NCBI RefSeq assembly: GCF_029852145.1
Contig: NC_079974.1
Span: 4,114,001-4,178,000, forward strand
Source: Microplitis mediator
Lineage: Eukaryota > Arthropoda > Insecta > Hymenoptera > Braconidae
Reading direction: 5' to 3'
Length of the DNA stretch: 64,000 nucleotides
Both the position numbers and the translations under genes were made by a program. The first letter of the stretch is position 1. Every line of letters starts with the position of its first letter. Shown here piece by piece: positions 23,535 to 35,492 of this stretch. A model generated the notes under the pieces. That model was not told the origin of the DNA, did not search any database, and saw only the letters and a program-made list of their open reading frames with translations.

Positions 23535-23550
23535 GGCCCTTTTCAGGGCC
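23535..23550 (+). promoter_or_regulatory. Histone-type 3' stem-loop after MATH pseudogene
   Basis: GGCCCTTTTCAGGGCC followed by ACCAAA, 32 nt after the stop. Six-base stem GGCCCT/AGGGCC and loop TTTC agree with the animal replication-dependent histone 3' end signal. Confidence 0.8.
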
Positions 23551-24059
23551 ACCAAATTTTTTACACGTAAAAATTAACTCAAGTTTTATATATTCTCCAT
23601 CTCATCCTTTGTCCAAAACTCTTTTAAAATTAATATTTATTTATTTAATGCCTAATAAAGATAATTAATGATACTGAAGTTAGCAGACATCTATTAATTT
23701 TTTGATTTTTTTTTTTTAGATGATAAATCATAAAAAAAAAAATATTTGAAAAAATTGCACCTGTAGTTATTGTAATTTTCTACATGTGCATATTTATAAG
23801 TCGTTTCTGCAAAATCAATAAAAAACTAAAAAAAAAAAATCTGAAAACCGTCTGACCCTCCGGGCCAGACCCAAAACTTCCCGCTGTTTTCGAGCTCAAA
23901 GAGTATCGGGATTTTAGATATTTGATAGAGTCGCAAAACATGCTGGAGTATTTTACAGTCAAGCAGAATGATAAAGTTATCATGCTTGGGAGCTCTAATC
24001 CAACTGAGACAGACTCTATCGCTTATGAAGGGAATGTTTGGGATAGAGATATTGACACA
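23551..24059. other. MATH-unit 3' flank and fragment of AACTTCCCGCT repeat
   Basis: 23551-23760 matches the 3' flank of the other MATH units (GTTAGCAGACATCTATTAAT). 23840-23905 is a fragment of the dispersed repeat with CAAAACTTCCCGCTGTTTTC. 23910-24059 is unassigned. Confidence 0.55.
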
Positions 24060-24745
24060 ATGATACATGACAAACGAGTTGCTTGATTAATCAGCTCGAC
24101 AATAAAGACCGATTTTGATGATTAATTGATAATTATGAGTCCGTTTTTTAAAACAAATGGTTGGTTTGCACAGAAGACAACGTAGATTTAGAATTTAATT
24201 TAGTGCATGTGGAAAAAAATCATAGTTCAACACAAACAAAAAAAAATTTTCGCGCAAGAAAAAAAATTCTACGTCGATTACAGTCCGAGCTCATTGAAAA
24301 ATTCGATTTCCCATTTAAATAACACGTGAAAATTTTTTTTACTTTGAGTATTTTTAACTCGTAAACAAATTAATAGATCAAGATATTTTTTATAGAAAAT
24401 TAAACGCTCTACGAAATAGGTCGCTAATTATTTTTTGATAAATCTACTTGTTCAAAAGTTATTAAAGCTTGAAGTAAAGTTCGAGATCTTTCCACTTTTC
24501 CGGCAAGACTATAAGATTTGTTATAAATTTTTATAGGTTTTTTTTTGTTGACAATTTTATTTTCTACTAATTATTATCAGTAGAATTTAAAAAAAAACCG
24601 ATTAAAGCTTAGTCTCCCTTAACTTAAATCCTTGCTCCAATATTTTTTCAATATTGATGTCCACTTTTAAATGTCTAAGAAAATTAAAAATATCTAACAT
24701 TTATCAATTAATTATTTTCAACGTAAAATAACAACAGTAGTAATA

Positions 24746-24770
24746 ACGTCGGTATCAGCGAGCCAATGAG
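24746..24770 (+). promoter_or_regulatory. Shared CCAAT motif upstream of MATH copy 2
   Basis: CGGTATCAGCGAGCCAATGAG. Nearly the same word (GGTACCAGCGAGCCAAT) flanks the bromodomain gene at 35991 and, inverted, at 36144, and degenerate copies lie at 43826 and 43931. Located about 820 bp before the MATH ATG (about 580 bp if the intervening MITE is removed). CCAAT boxes are common in histone promoters. Promoter role here is inferred. Confidence 0.45.
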
Positions 24771-25098
24771 GGGATAGTTGAGTGGCGGGAAAAATAGCCT
24801 GGGTTACGAAAAAAAGTTTATCATTACAAATTTAAAATTTGTTTTTAATGTTACTTCAAGGAAATCTCCCGAAATATTTATACATTATAATTAAAAATCC
24901 CTAGTACCAAATTTTCTGATTTATTTTGTCTAAAAATATATAAAATTTGTACGTATTTTTTTATTTTCATCAACGTCCCAACTTGAGTACAATTTAAAAT
25001 AAAAATATTGATATGGATTTAAATTTCTTGTTGGCTGGATTTATATGCCAGTGTGAATTCAATTTATTATAAAAAGTTCACTTACATTGATCATATTT

Positions 25099-25336
25099 CA
25101 TATACTGTAAAAAGAGCGGTGTTAAAAATGGACTTGGTTTATGAAAATTAATAAAGAATATCATTTATTAACAAGTAGAGTGATCAAGTAAGTAAAAATA
25201 TTTTAACACCGGTCTAGAATATTTACACCGGCGGCGGCGTTATTCTCACACCGCTTTCGATGTTGAAATTTAACACCGCCGATTTTAACACCTACACCGC
25301 TTGGACTTACCCCGGTGATTTTTCACAGTGTAGTGA
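25099..25336. mobile_element. Short MITE with ACACCG/CGGTGT words
   Basis: Left end TACTGTAAAAAGAGCGGTG, right end the approximate inverse CGGTGATTTTTCACAGTGTA. The interior repeats ACACCG and GGTGTTAAAA. Present at the same place in MATH copies 3 (about 29225-29462) and 4 (about 53595-53837), so it predates the duplication of the unit. Confidence 0.65.
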
Positions 25337-25587
25337 TTCATTATCTCGATTTTAGTTAGTTAAAATTAGGAATAAAGAGAGAAAATCAATATTCTCATGA
25401 TTGGTCCTTTTTAAGGAGTGGGGGTAAAATTTACCTTTCCGATAATTCGTCAAAATTTAGTGGAGGGGATGGTCAAAGTATACACACATGTCACACGGTC
25501 AGTAGCACTAATTACGCTTGAAACGTTGCGCTGTACGCCTCGCACTTTAAACTCTTCATTTAGTTACTATCGATTGTCTGAAACATC

Positions 25588-26037
25588 ATGGACTGTGATT
25601 TTCCAAGTTTAACGTGCACGAGTGCAGGTACCATTGCGCTGGAGAACTTCGACGATCTTCTGTACACCAACGAGACTGGGACAATTACTCCGTTATACAC
25701 GGAGTTTTCTACAGGTCTCAGCGTTAACGACGTTTGGGGCTTCAAAGTGGAGGTTAGCCACGACGAAGAAGATGAACACTGGATCTCCTTGGGGATCCTC
25801 CCATTGAAAACGGAGCATACCTTAATCAGCTTCGAGCTCGAATGCTGTGTAGTGGATGAGGAAGGTAACATACTGCGACTGCCTGCAGAAATTGAACCTT
25901 TCAAAGACTACGACAATTATATATACCTCGGGGATTTCTTCAAACGAAGTGAGCCCGACTTATTGCGTCTACTGTCGGACGGAACTCTAATTTTACAGTT
26001 AGAGCTGAATATTCGTATAGGCGATAATTTGAAATAA
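25588..26037 (+). CDS. MATH (TRAF-like) domain mini-protein, copy 2
   Basis: Intronless, 149 residues, all of it a MATH/TRAF-C-like beta-sandwich. ENFDDLLYTNETGTITPLYTEFS matches the first strands, VWGFKVEVS the central W strand, EHWISLGILPLK and ISFELECCVVDEEGN the middle, DYDNYIYLGDFFKR and DGTLILQLEL the last strands. In SPOP-type proteins the same fold recruits substrates to a cullin-3 ligase through a BTB domain, but no BTB follows here, so it could act as a free adaptor or competitor (inference). The start ATG sits in CATCATGG. A histone 3' stem-loop lies 35 nt after the stop and no AATAAA follows closely. An upstream open frame (25418-25612) is probably leader. Differs from copies 3 and 4 by only a few residues. 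Confidence 0.85.
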   Translation: MDCDFPSLTCTSAGTIALENFDDLLYTNETGTITPLYTEFSTGLSVNDVWGFKVEVSHDEEDEHWISLGILPLKTEHTLISFELECCVVDEEGNILRLPAEIEPFKDYDNYIYLGDFFKRSEPDLLRLLSDGTLILQLELNIRIGDNLK

Positions 26038-26072
26038 TTAGATACTCAAATTTCGAACTTTGAGTTGAAAAC

Positions 26073-26088
26073 GGCCCTTTTCAGGGCC
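26073..26088 (+). promoter_or_regulatory. Histone-type 3' stem-loop, MATH copy 2
   Basis: GGCCCTTTTCAGGGCC preceded by GAAAAC and followed by ACCAAA, beginning 35 nt after the stop. Downstream ACGTAAAAATTAACTCAAG is conserved with the bromodomain gene and may be a processing element. Confidence 0.85.
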
Positions 26089-26569
26089 ACCAAATTTTTT
26101 ACACGTAAAAATTAACTCAAGTTTTATATATTCTCCATCTCATCCTTTGTCCTAAACTCTTCTAAAATTAATATTATTTATTTAATGCCTACTAAAGATA
26201 ATTAATGATACTGAAGTTAGCAGACGTCTAATAATTTTTGGATTTTTTTTTAAGACGATAAACCATAAAAAAAATATTTGAAAAAATTGCACCTGTCGTT
26301 TTTTTAATTTTCTACATGTGCATATATTTATCTTATTTTTTTGCAATTAATTTGTTGAAAAAGAAAAATTCCGAAATTTTTAAATGTCTGCTAACTTCAG
26401 GATGATGGTAATTAATCTGAATCTTCCCTCCAATATTTTTCCAACATTAATGCCTACTTCTCAAATGTCAAAAAAAGTTAAAAATTTCAACATATATTTA
26501 TGATATTCGATTTAGCCGTCTTAAAATTTCCAATTTTTTTTCAAACCTAAAAATTATAATCAAAATCTG

Positions 26570-27690
<1,121 letters not shown>

Positions 27691-28476
27691 TTATTTTAGT
27701 TTTTTGTTAATTTTTAGTGAACGAAATGGTAGAAAACAGTTTTTTGCAAATATCTTTGAAACAGCTGAACTAAACATTTCGAAAATCTAATCTTCAGAAT
27801 TTATTGAAACGCGTCGATTGCCACCTCTACCATTAAAATCGGATGATTTGTTCCTGGGATGTCGTGGGAGAAAGAAATGCTAGCGAACAGTTTTTTTCAA
27901 GAACAATGGCACACACAAGTATTGTCGAGCTTGAAAATGTATCCACACCAATGTTTTCAAGCTCCTTAAGCTCGAAAACAGCGGGAAGATTTGGGGCTGA
28001 CTCGCAGGGTCAACCGACGCCCAGATTTTTTTTGTAAGTTTTAAGTTTGAAAAAAAATTGGAAATTTTAAGACGGCTAAATCGTATATCATAAGCATATG
28101 TCGGAAATTTTTTGAGATTTGAAAAGTAGGCATTAATGTGGAAAAAATATTATAGGGAAGATTTATATGATCCTGAACTTAGCAGACATTTAAAAATGTT
28201 TGTTTTTCAACAAATTAATTGCAAAAAAATAGGATAAAAATATGCACATGTAGAAAATTAAAAAAACGACAGGTGCAATTTTTTCAAATATTTTTTTTAT
28301 GGTTTATCGTCTTAAAAAAAAATCCAAAAATTATTAGACGTCTGCTAACTTCAGTATCATTAATTATCTTGAGTAGGCATTAAATAAATAATATTAATTT
28401 TAGAAGAGTTTAGGACAAAGGATGAGATGGAGAATATAAAAAACTTGAGTTAATTTTTACGTGTAAAAAATTTGGT

Positions 28477-28492
28477 AGCCCTGAAAAGGGCC
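28477..28492 (-). promoter_or_regulatory. Histone-type 3' stem-loop, MATH copy 3
   Basis: Minus strand GGCCCTTTTCAGGGCT, then ACCAAA. One base differs from the other copies, leaving a G-T closing pair. 35 nt after the stop. Confidence 0.75.
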
Positions 28493-28527
28493 GTTTTCAA
28501 CTCCAAGTTCGAAACTTGAGTATCTAA

Positions 28528-28977
28528 TTATTTCAAATCGTCGCCTATGCGAATAGTCAGCTCTAACTGTAAAATTAGAGTTCCGTCCGACAGTAGACGC
28601 AATAAGTCGGGCTCACTTCGTTTGAAGAAATCCCCGAGGTATATATAATTGTCGTAGTCTTTGAAAGGTTCAATTTCTGCAGGCAGTCGCAGTATGTTAC
28701 CTTCCTCATCCTCCACACAGCATTCGAGCTCGAAGCTGATTAAGGTATGCTCCGTTTTCAATGGGAGGATCCCCAAGGAGATCCAGTGTTCATCTTCTTC
28801 GTCGTGGCTAACCTCCACTTTGAAGCCCCAAACGTCGTTAACGCTGAGACCTGTAGAAAACTCCGTGTATAACGGAGTAATTGTCCCAGTCTCGTTGGTG
28901 TACAGAAGTTCGTCGAAGTTCTCCAGCGCAATGGTACCTGCACTCGTGCACGTTAAACTTGGAAAATCACAGTCCAT
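28528..28977 (-). CDS. MATH (TRAF-like) domain mini-protein, copy 3
   Basis: Intact 149-residue intronless copy on the minus strand, facing copy 2 tail-to-tail across about 2.5 kb. Same domain content. It differs by single residues (ECCVEDEEGN with Glu for Val; ELTIRIGDDLK end). The conservation of the whole frame, including stop and stem-loop, over all three copies argues for a real gene or very recent duplication. The CCAAT motif lies on the minus strand at 29795-29820. Confidence 0.85.
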   Translation of the reverse strand: MDCDFPSLTCTSAGTIALENFDELLYTNETGTITPLYTEFSTGLSVNDVWGFKVEVSHDEEDEHWISLGILPLKTEHTLISFELECCVEDEEGNILRLPAEIEPFKDYDNYIYLGDFFKRSEPDLLRLLSDGTLILQLELTIRIGDDLK

Positions 28978-29794
28978 GATGTTTCAGACAATCGATAGTA
29001 ACTAAATGAAGAGTTTAAAGTGCGAGGCGTACAGCGCAACGTTTCAAGCGTAATTAGTGCTACTGACCGTGTGACATGTGTGTATATTTTGACCATCCCC
29101 TCCACTAAATTTTGACGAATTATCGGAAAGGTAAATTTTACCCCCACTCCTTAAAAAGGACCAATCATGAGAATATTGATTTTCTCTCTTTATTCCTAAT
29201 TTTAACTAACTAAAATCGAGATAATGAATCACTACACTGTGAAAAATCACCGGGGTAAGTCCAAGCGGTGTAGGTGTTAAAATCGGCGGTGTTAAATTTC
29301 AACATCGAAAGCGGTGTGAGAATAACGCCGCCGCCGGTGTAAATATTCTAGACCGGTGTTGAAATATTTTTACTTACTTGATCACTCTACTTGTTAATAA
29401 ATGATATTCTTTATTAATTTTCATAAAACAAGTCCATTTTTAACACCGCTCTTTTTACAGTATATGAAATATGATCAATGTAAGTGAACTTTTTATATTA
29501 AATTGAATTCACACTGGCATATAAATCCAGCCAACAAGAAATTTAAATCCATATCAATATTTTTATTTTAAATTGTACTTAAGTTGGGACGTTGATGAAA
29601 ATAAGAAAATATGTACAAATTTTATATATTTTTAGACAAAATAAATCAGAAAATTTGGTACTAGGGATTTTTAATTATAATATATAAATATTTCGGGAGA
29701 TTTCCTTGAAGTAACATTAAAAACAAATTTTAAATTTGTAATGATAAACTTTTTTTCGTAACCCAGGCTATTTTTCCCGCCACTCAACTATTCC

Positions 29795-29820
29795 CTCATT
29801 GGCTTGCCGATACCGACGTT
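29795..29820 (-). promoter_or_regulatory. Shared CCAAT motif upstream of MATH copy 3
   Basis: Minus strand AACGTCGGTATCGGCAAGCC then AATGAGG, two changes relative to copies 2 and 4. Confidence 0.4.
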
Positions 29821-30377
29821 ATTACTACTGTTGTTATTTTACGTTAAAAATAATTAATTGATGAATGTTAGATTTTTTTAATTTTCTTAGACATTTAAAA
29901 GTGGACATCAATATTGAAAAAATATTGAAGCAAGGATTTTAGTTAAGGGAGACTAAGCTTTAATCGGTTTATTTTTAAACTCTACTCATAATTAATAGTA
30001 GAAAATAAAATTGTCAACAAAAAAAAACCTATAACAATTTATAATAAATCTTATAGTTTCACCGGAAAAGTGGAAAGATCTAGAACTTTACTTCAAGCTC
30101 TAATAACTTTTGAACAAGTAGATTTATCAAAAAATGATTGGAGACCTTTTTCGTAAAGCGTTCAATTTCCTATTAAAAAATGTCTTGATCTCTTCGATCT
30201 ATTAATTTGTTTACAAGTTAAAACTACTCAAAGTAAAAAAAAATTTTCCCGTGTTATTTAAATGGGAAATCGAATTTTTCGATAAGCTAGGTCTGTAATC
30301 GACGTAGAATTTTTTTTCTTGCGCGAAAATTTTTTTTCGTTTATGTTGAACTATGATTTTTTTCTACATGCACTAAT

Positions 30378-31360
30378 TGTCCATCGGCTGAAGAGGAGGT
30401 CCCGTAAACATTTTGTTGGCACCGGGTAAATGCAACTGTTTCTTATGTGTTTTGGGCCAAGGATCACGAAAATTGGGTCCATTTTGTTCAAAGGTGGTGC
30501 AAACAATTGTTTATAACAATTTAATTGTTTAAATCGAAATAACTCTCGAACAGCTGGTTTGTTGGGGCAGTGTAGGAGAAAAAAAATGTTCAGAATAACA
30601 AAATACACAAAGAAGGTATCACATGTTTTTTTTTGCATCTCGAATATTTTGCGAGATATAATAAAAAAACGAGCCGGCGCTCGGACCTCTCCCTCTCGCA
30701 CTAGCGACTGCCTATGCGCGAGCTTTCTCTCCGCCAAATCGCGTCAGATGCTTGATTGGCCGGAAGTTTTTTTTTGTTCACAAATATTATAAACAAATGG
30801 TTTTTCTCAAAGTCCGAAATAAGTTCAACAAATCGATAAAATGTCGATACTACCAAAAAACGTCTTTTGTGGATACGACAGAAATTTGTTTCAGAAAAAA
30901 TGCTGTCGATTGGTAGTATCGACAATTCGTCGATTTTTTTTTTTTTTTTGGATTTTTAATGTAAAAAGCTTTCGGCCAATCAAGCATCTGACGCGATTTG
31001 GCGGAGAGAGAGCTCGCGCATAGGCAGTCGCTAGTGCGAGAGGGAGAGGTCCGAGCGCCGGCTCGTTTTTTTATTATATCTCGCAAAATATTCGAGATGC
31101 AAAAAAAAACATGTGATACCTTCTTTGTGTATTTTGTTATTCTGAAAATTTTTTTTTTTTTCTACACTGCCCCAACAAACCAGCCGTTCGGGAGTTATTC
31201 TGATTTAAACAATAAAATTGTTATAAACAATTGTTTGCACCACTTTTGAACAAAATGGACCCGATTTCCGTGATCCTTGGCCCAAACTACATAAGAAACA
31301 GTTGGATTTACCCGGTGCCAACAAAATGTTTACGGGACCTCCTCTTCAGCCGATGGACTA
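30378..31360. mobile_element. Foldback element A
   Basis: Long inverted-repeat element: left arm about 395 bp from GTCCATCGGCTGAAGAGG, right arm its inverse ending CTTCAGCCGATGGACTA, and a centre of about 200 bp with TGTCGATACTACC and its inverse. GC-rich arm segment GAGCCGGCGCTCGGACC. Five copies in the window. Recurrent open frames (e.g. with NKMDPI..VILGP) occur because arms are conserved, and differ in length between copies. Confidence 0.85.
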
Positions 31361-31366
31361 TTTTGA

Positions 31367-31874
31367 TTTATCCGGAAAAAATAACATTTTATGTTATTTT
31401 TGTAACTTTTCAGCGCCAATATCTTTTGAACTAATGATCCAATCGTGACGTTCAAGGTGGCATTCGGCGCGTTTTATTGAGTTCTAGAGCTGATTAGATT
31501 TTGAAATTGATCAGATAAGTCACTTCAAAGATAATCGACAAAAACCGTTTTTTATCATTTCTTTCGCCAACGATTTTTCTCGAACAAAGTTAATTTGTTA
31601 ATCGGTTAACGATTGAGATGGTTGAGGTGGCATTCGACGTGGCTTCTAATGTTCTAGAGCTGATTAGAGTTTGAAGTCGATCGTTTAAGTCGTTTTTGCG
31701 AAATCACTAAAAAACTAGAAAAAAAAAAATTTTTTTTTTTTTCGTAATTCGCCAATATTTTCGAGCCTGCTTGATCAAATGACCTGAAGTTTTCAGGAAA
31801 GTTGAGGGCGAATAAGCTCTTTTAATTGCCACCTCAACCATCCAAATCGATTCATTAGTTCAAAAGTTACAAAG

Positions 31875-31952
<78 letters not shown>

Positions 31953-32107
31953 TACGCTCAGAAATAATTCTGAAAATAGTCAAAATAGCTTCCAAGGACC
32001 TCAAAACGCCGACATCTGATGAAAACTCGACTTTCGAAAATCGGAGTGAAAACAATATCTTTCCGATTTTTCGAAAAACGTCGATTTTCTTAGCGGGAAG
32101 TTAAAAA
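31367..32107. repeat. Dispersed AACTTCCCGCT repeat copy with (AC)n
   Basis: Ends TTAGCGGGAAGTTAAAAAA. Internal ACGATT...GAGGTGGCATTCG modules twice and an (AC)n tract at 31880-31949. Mirrored at 49318-50060. Confidence 0.75.
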
Positions 32108-32441
32108 AGTTACTACATATGTGGAAAGTAACAGAAATAATAATAAAAGTTACTATATTCCATCAAGAAAATGTGATCATTAATCTATCGATTTTTTGAG
32201 CTTTAAAAATCGTGACTGATACTTAGAATATTGACGACACGTATTATAAAATTTATTATTTAGAATGTTCAAATTCCCCATATTGATACCTGGATTCCGG
32301 GTTATAATTTCAATCACTGATTATTAAAGTTTATTTTTTTCCGTGTAATTGTAACTAAAGTCATTATATATTCTACTTCGATTTCCGAGAATTGAAATTT
32401 CATCAGATGTTGTTTTCTTATGTCGTTGATTCAATTAAAAA
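32108..32441. other. Duplicated non-coding sequence
   Basis: Present in mirror image at about 48983-49317. No gene or known repeat recognised. Confidence 0.4.
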
Positions 32442-32928
32442 TAGGAGAGCCTGGGGCACGAAGGCCTCCTCAAAAATTAGGTAAAAAATTTGTTTTTTAC
32501 TTTCCGTCGAGTTATGACCTCTATAATGTTTTTATCATACTTTAGGCCAATATGAGATATGTGGGGCAAAATGGACCACTCAAAAAAAATAAATTATTTT
32601 TTTTTTTATTTTCCGTCAAATTAATTATTTCGTTACAATTTTTTTTTTTAATGGTCCATTTCACTCCACATATGACATATTGGCCAAAAGTATGATAAAA
32701 ACATTATAAAGGTCATAACTTGACGGAAAATAAAAAAAATTTTTTTTTTCTAATTTTTTAGGGAGGGGGCCTTTCGTGCTCCAGCAAAAAAAAAATTTTT
32801 TTTCTCATTTTTTGCACAATTTCGACTGATTCTTCCGAAATAGACGGAAAATAAACGAATTTGATGGTTAAAAGCCACAAAACGAAAAGACCGGCTTAAG
32901 GGAGCCTCCGTGCCCGTACCTCCTCTAT
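32442..32928. mobile_element. MITE with TAGGAGAGCCTGGGGCACGA ends
   Basis: Left TAGGAGAGCCTGGGGCACGA, right GTGCCCGTACCTCCTCTA, imperfect inverse. Inner inverted blocks around GGTCCATTTC/GAAATGGACC and CCAATATG. Mirror copy at 48495-48982. Fragments at 44820-44970 and 55690-55935. Confidence 0.65.
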
Positions 32929-33714
32929 CTACATTATTATTAAGAGGAATTTTTTTTTTTTACTCTTTATTAATAATCTAAAGCATTAAAAAATTAAATA
33001 CGTAAATAAAGCAATCAAGAAAATTTTATTTTTTCGATTATTTTGTTTTTTCATTAATAAAAGCTACATTTTCTTTGATTTTTTAAGTGAAAGACATAAA
33101 TAATATCATTCCAAGTAAATCATTGATACCATTAGTTCAATAATTAAAAACATGTTCATCTGGTGTAACAAAATTAAAATTCAATATCTCAACAGAATTT
33201 ATATTAAAACCAGCGAAAATGACAACTGATGATTATCGATTTAACCACTATGACCATCATGATCGACTCTCATCATTCTAATTGAAAAACATTAACAGCC
33301 GTTTTGTCCAGTGAGACAACTTAAAGTATGGAATAGCGCTCTCTCCATGGTCCGCACATGAAAAGTGGTCTCTCCATGGTCCGCGCCAATTAACACTAAT
33401 CATTTTAAGAAATTCGAGTATAACATTTTCTGTCAATCTGTATTTTTTGAAATGTTAGCCTAATAAAAATATCTAAGATATATTTCTTCTAATAAAAGAG
33501 AGAATGAGAGAAAAAGATAGAGTTTTGTCTCTCAACAGAAGATTTCAATAAATTAACGACATGTAAGTTGATTTTTTTCCCAGCTCTGGGGGCGATCACT
33601 GGCCTGTAGGAAAGTGGAATTAAGTTCTTTGCACATATCTGTTATCGTTTGTTTTATTCAAATATTAAAAACTATAGTATTGTATAGTAACGATTATTAC
33701 ATTGTTACAAGACT
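32929..33714. other. Duplicated non-coding sequence
   Basis: Mirrored at 47720-48494. Contains a direct repeat TCTCTCCATGGTCCGC (33340 and 33369). No coding potential seen. Confidence 0.4.
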
Positions 33715-35169
33715 CGAGAAAATTTTCCTTCAACTAAGATATTTTTCAGCGAGCAGAATGAAAACCGGAAATTTTTTGAACGGTGTAAAATAATTTCTTC
33801 AATTGTCAATTTTGAATTAAGAAAAAAATTCTCAAGCCAAAATATATTTCATACTTGGTCTAATAATAGAATTACTCGTTTTACAAGCTTGCATTTCTCA
33901 GTATAATAAACATTTTTCTTAACCTAAGTACGTTACTCACTTGAACCAAGAAACCATGATGTTTTAAAACAATTAACGGTATAAACTTGAACTAAAAATA
34001 AAGGGAGTTGGTTTGAAAAGATTTCACTCTTGGTTTGAGTAGTGTATTTTCTCTGACCAATCACACGAAAAATTTCAAACTAAGATTATTAGAGTCTCAG
34101 CCAGAAAAGTTTTGTCCTGAATTCACTCATAGTTGCTTCCACCTTTGCACCCTAAGAAACGAATACTTCTTACTCTTATTTTTTGTGCTGGCGCAGTGAA
34201 CGGATACTAAGTCCATATTTTATTTTAAATAAACTAATGCAATTATACGATATTAAATAATTTCTCTTTTTTTTTTTTTGTAACTAAATTTGTTTTTATT
34301 AACAAATTTTTTTTATTTTTATGTCGAAATTCATTAATGAACGGATTCATATGATCCGTCCAGCATTGTGCTAAAATGTCGGAACTAAAATTTGTCCAAA
34401 TTATTGGCGATAATATTGAAAATCTAAATTCTGTGTTTGGGATTTAAAAATGTGACTGACGATAAGGCCAGTGTGGCTCAATATATGTAGGCAAAGTTAA
34501 CGTAGCCTAACAAAAGCTGGGATGGCTTCGTTAGTAATGCTTTCGCGCGATGCTGAATCGGTCTGGATTCGATTCCTTCACTAAGCGATAATTATTTTTC
34601 TCAATTTGTTTTATGTTTTTAACTCATTGCGAAACTTTCCTATCCCTTAATAATGCGTCTTAAAAAAGATTTATTTGCTGTACAACATTGTTCACAGAAT
34701 ATTTTAACAATAAAAAAATTGTTTCGATAAAAAAATTACAAAAAAAAAAAAAAATTTTGGTAGCTCGATAAATTTATTTGCTTACTTGAAGAAATTTATT
34801 TCTTGGCCCAAGAAAGTTTGTTTTTGGTTAAAAGAATTATTTTTCATAGTTCAAAACTTACTTGTTCTAGGTCAATACATTTTTTCTTGACTCAAAAATG
34901 TAACAATCTTCAGCCAAGGAAAGAATTTTGCAGATTAAAAAAAAAAATGTTCTCGAACCAAGAAAAAAATTGTTTGGGCGGAGAGAGTTTTTTTTTTGAC
35001 TTAAAGAATTTTAGTTTCAGACTGAGAAATGATGTCTTCCACGAAGGAAATAATTTTTTGATTCAAATAATTTTTTACTTTAATAAAGTACAAAATTTCG
35101 CTTAGTTCAAGAAACAAATTTCAAAGACGTATTATTTTTTGGTTCAAGATTTCCTTTTGTTCTGTGCAC
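33715..35169. mobile_element. AACCAAG-word element, second copy
   Basis: Same word family as 5721-7513. The right end GGTTCAAGATTTCCTTTTGT-TCTGTG is the usual TIR and the left end is truncated at the CTCGAGAAAATTTTCC word. Its first 400 bp are mirrored nearly perfectly at 47300-47715, beyond which the match falls to about 85-90%, marking the edge of the recent inverted duplication inside this element. A degenerate tRNA-like sequence lies at about 34520-34590. Confidence 0.6.
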
Positions 35170-35315
35170 ATTCACACACAGATGATATTCTAAACATAGT
35201 CAGAATAGCTTCCTAGGAACTCAATACGTCGACACCTGATGAAATTTCGAATTCTGGAGTAATAACAATAATCTCCCGATTTTTTCGGAAATTATTGATT
35301 TTCTTAGTGTGAAGT
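35170..35315. repeat. Fragment of AACTTCCCGCT repeat
   Basis: CAGAATAGCTTCCTAGGAACTC and TTTTCTTAGTGTGAAGTT match the terminal 150 bp of the dispersed repeat. It abuts the 3' flank of the bromodomain gene. Confidence 0.6.
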
Positions 35316-35439
35316 TGAAATTTTTTTTTGTTTCAACTTTTAACTCGAGTAACTGACTCCAAAACATGCATTTGGAGTAGAAGAATTTCCAAAATAATAA
35401 AAATTACTTGAGAGTAATTTACGTTTGAATAATTTGGTG

Positions 35440-35455
35440 GCCCTGAAAAGGGCCG
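35440..35455 (-). promoter_or_regulatory. Histone-type 3' stem-loop, bromodomain gene
   Basis: Minus strand AACGGCCCTTTTCAGGGCC then ACCAAATT, 37 nt after the stop. Identical core to the MATH genes. The following AACGTAAATTACTCTCAAG also resembles their downstream sequence. Confidence 0.85.
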
Positions 35456-35492
35456 TTGTTAACTCAAGTTCTCAACTTGACAATTATAACGC

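Larger units (their letters stand above)
24060..26525 (+). repeat. MATH gene unit, copy 2 (forward)
   Basis: A 2.3-2.4 kb unit holding promoter-like motif, a MITE, the MATH gene, the stem-loop and 3' flank. It is a near-identical reverse complement of about 28060-30377 and a direct repeat of 52675-55050, with homology continuing to 55690 (matching up to about 27190). Confidence 0.85.
28000..34120 (-). repeat. Left arm of large inverted duplication
   Basis: Reads as the reverse complement of 47300-55100: MATH unit, foldback element, AACTTCCCGCT repeat with (AC)n, GGGGCACGAAGG MITE, unique sequence, then the start of the AACCAAG element in the same order. Spot comparisons (e.g. 33300-33400 with 48020-48125) show about 1 mismatch per 100 bases. 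The right arm is longer because of two later insertions in the foldback element. Confidence 0.85.

Noticed and set aside
25418..25612. Separate 64-aa protein upstream of each MATH gene
   Set aside because: It overlaps the MATH start in another frame; conservation is explained by recent duplication. More likely leader sequence.
30351..31434. Conserved frames in foldback arms (NKMDPI..VILGP type, also at 50 and 52 kb)
   Set aside because: Present on both arms because arms are inverted copies; length and stops vary between copies and no domain is recognisable.
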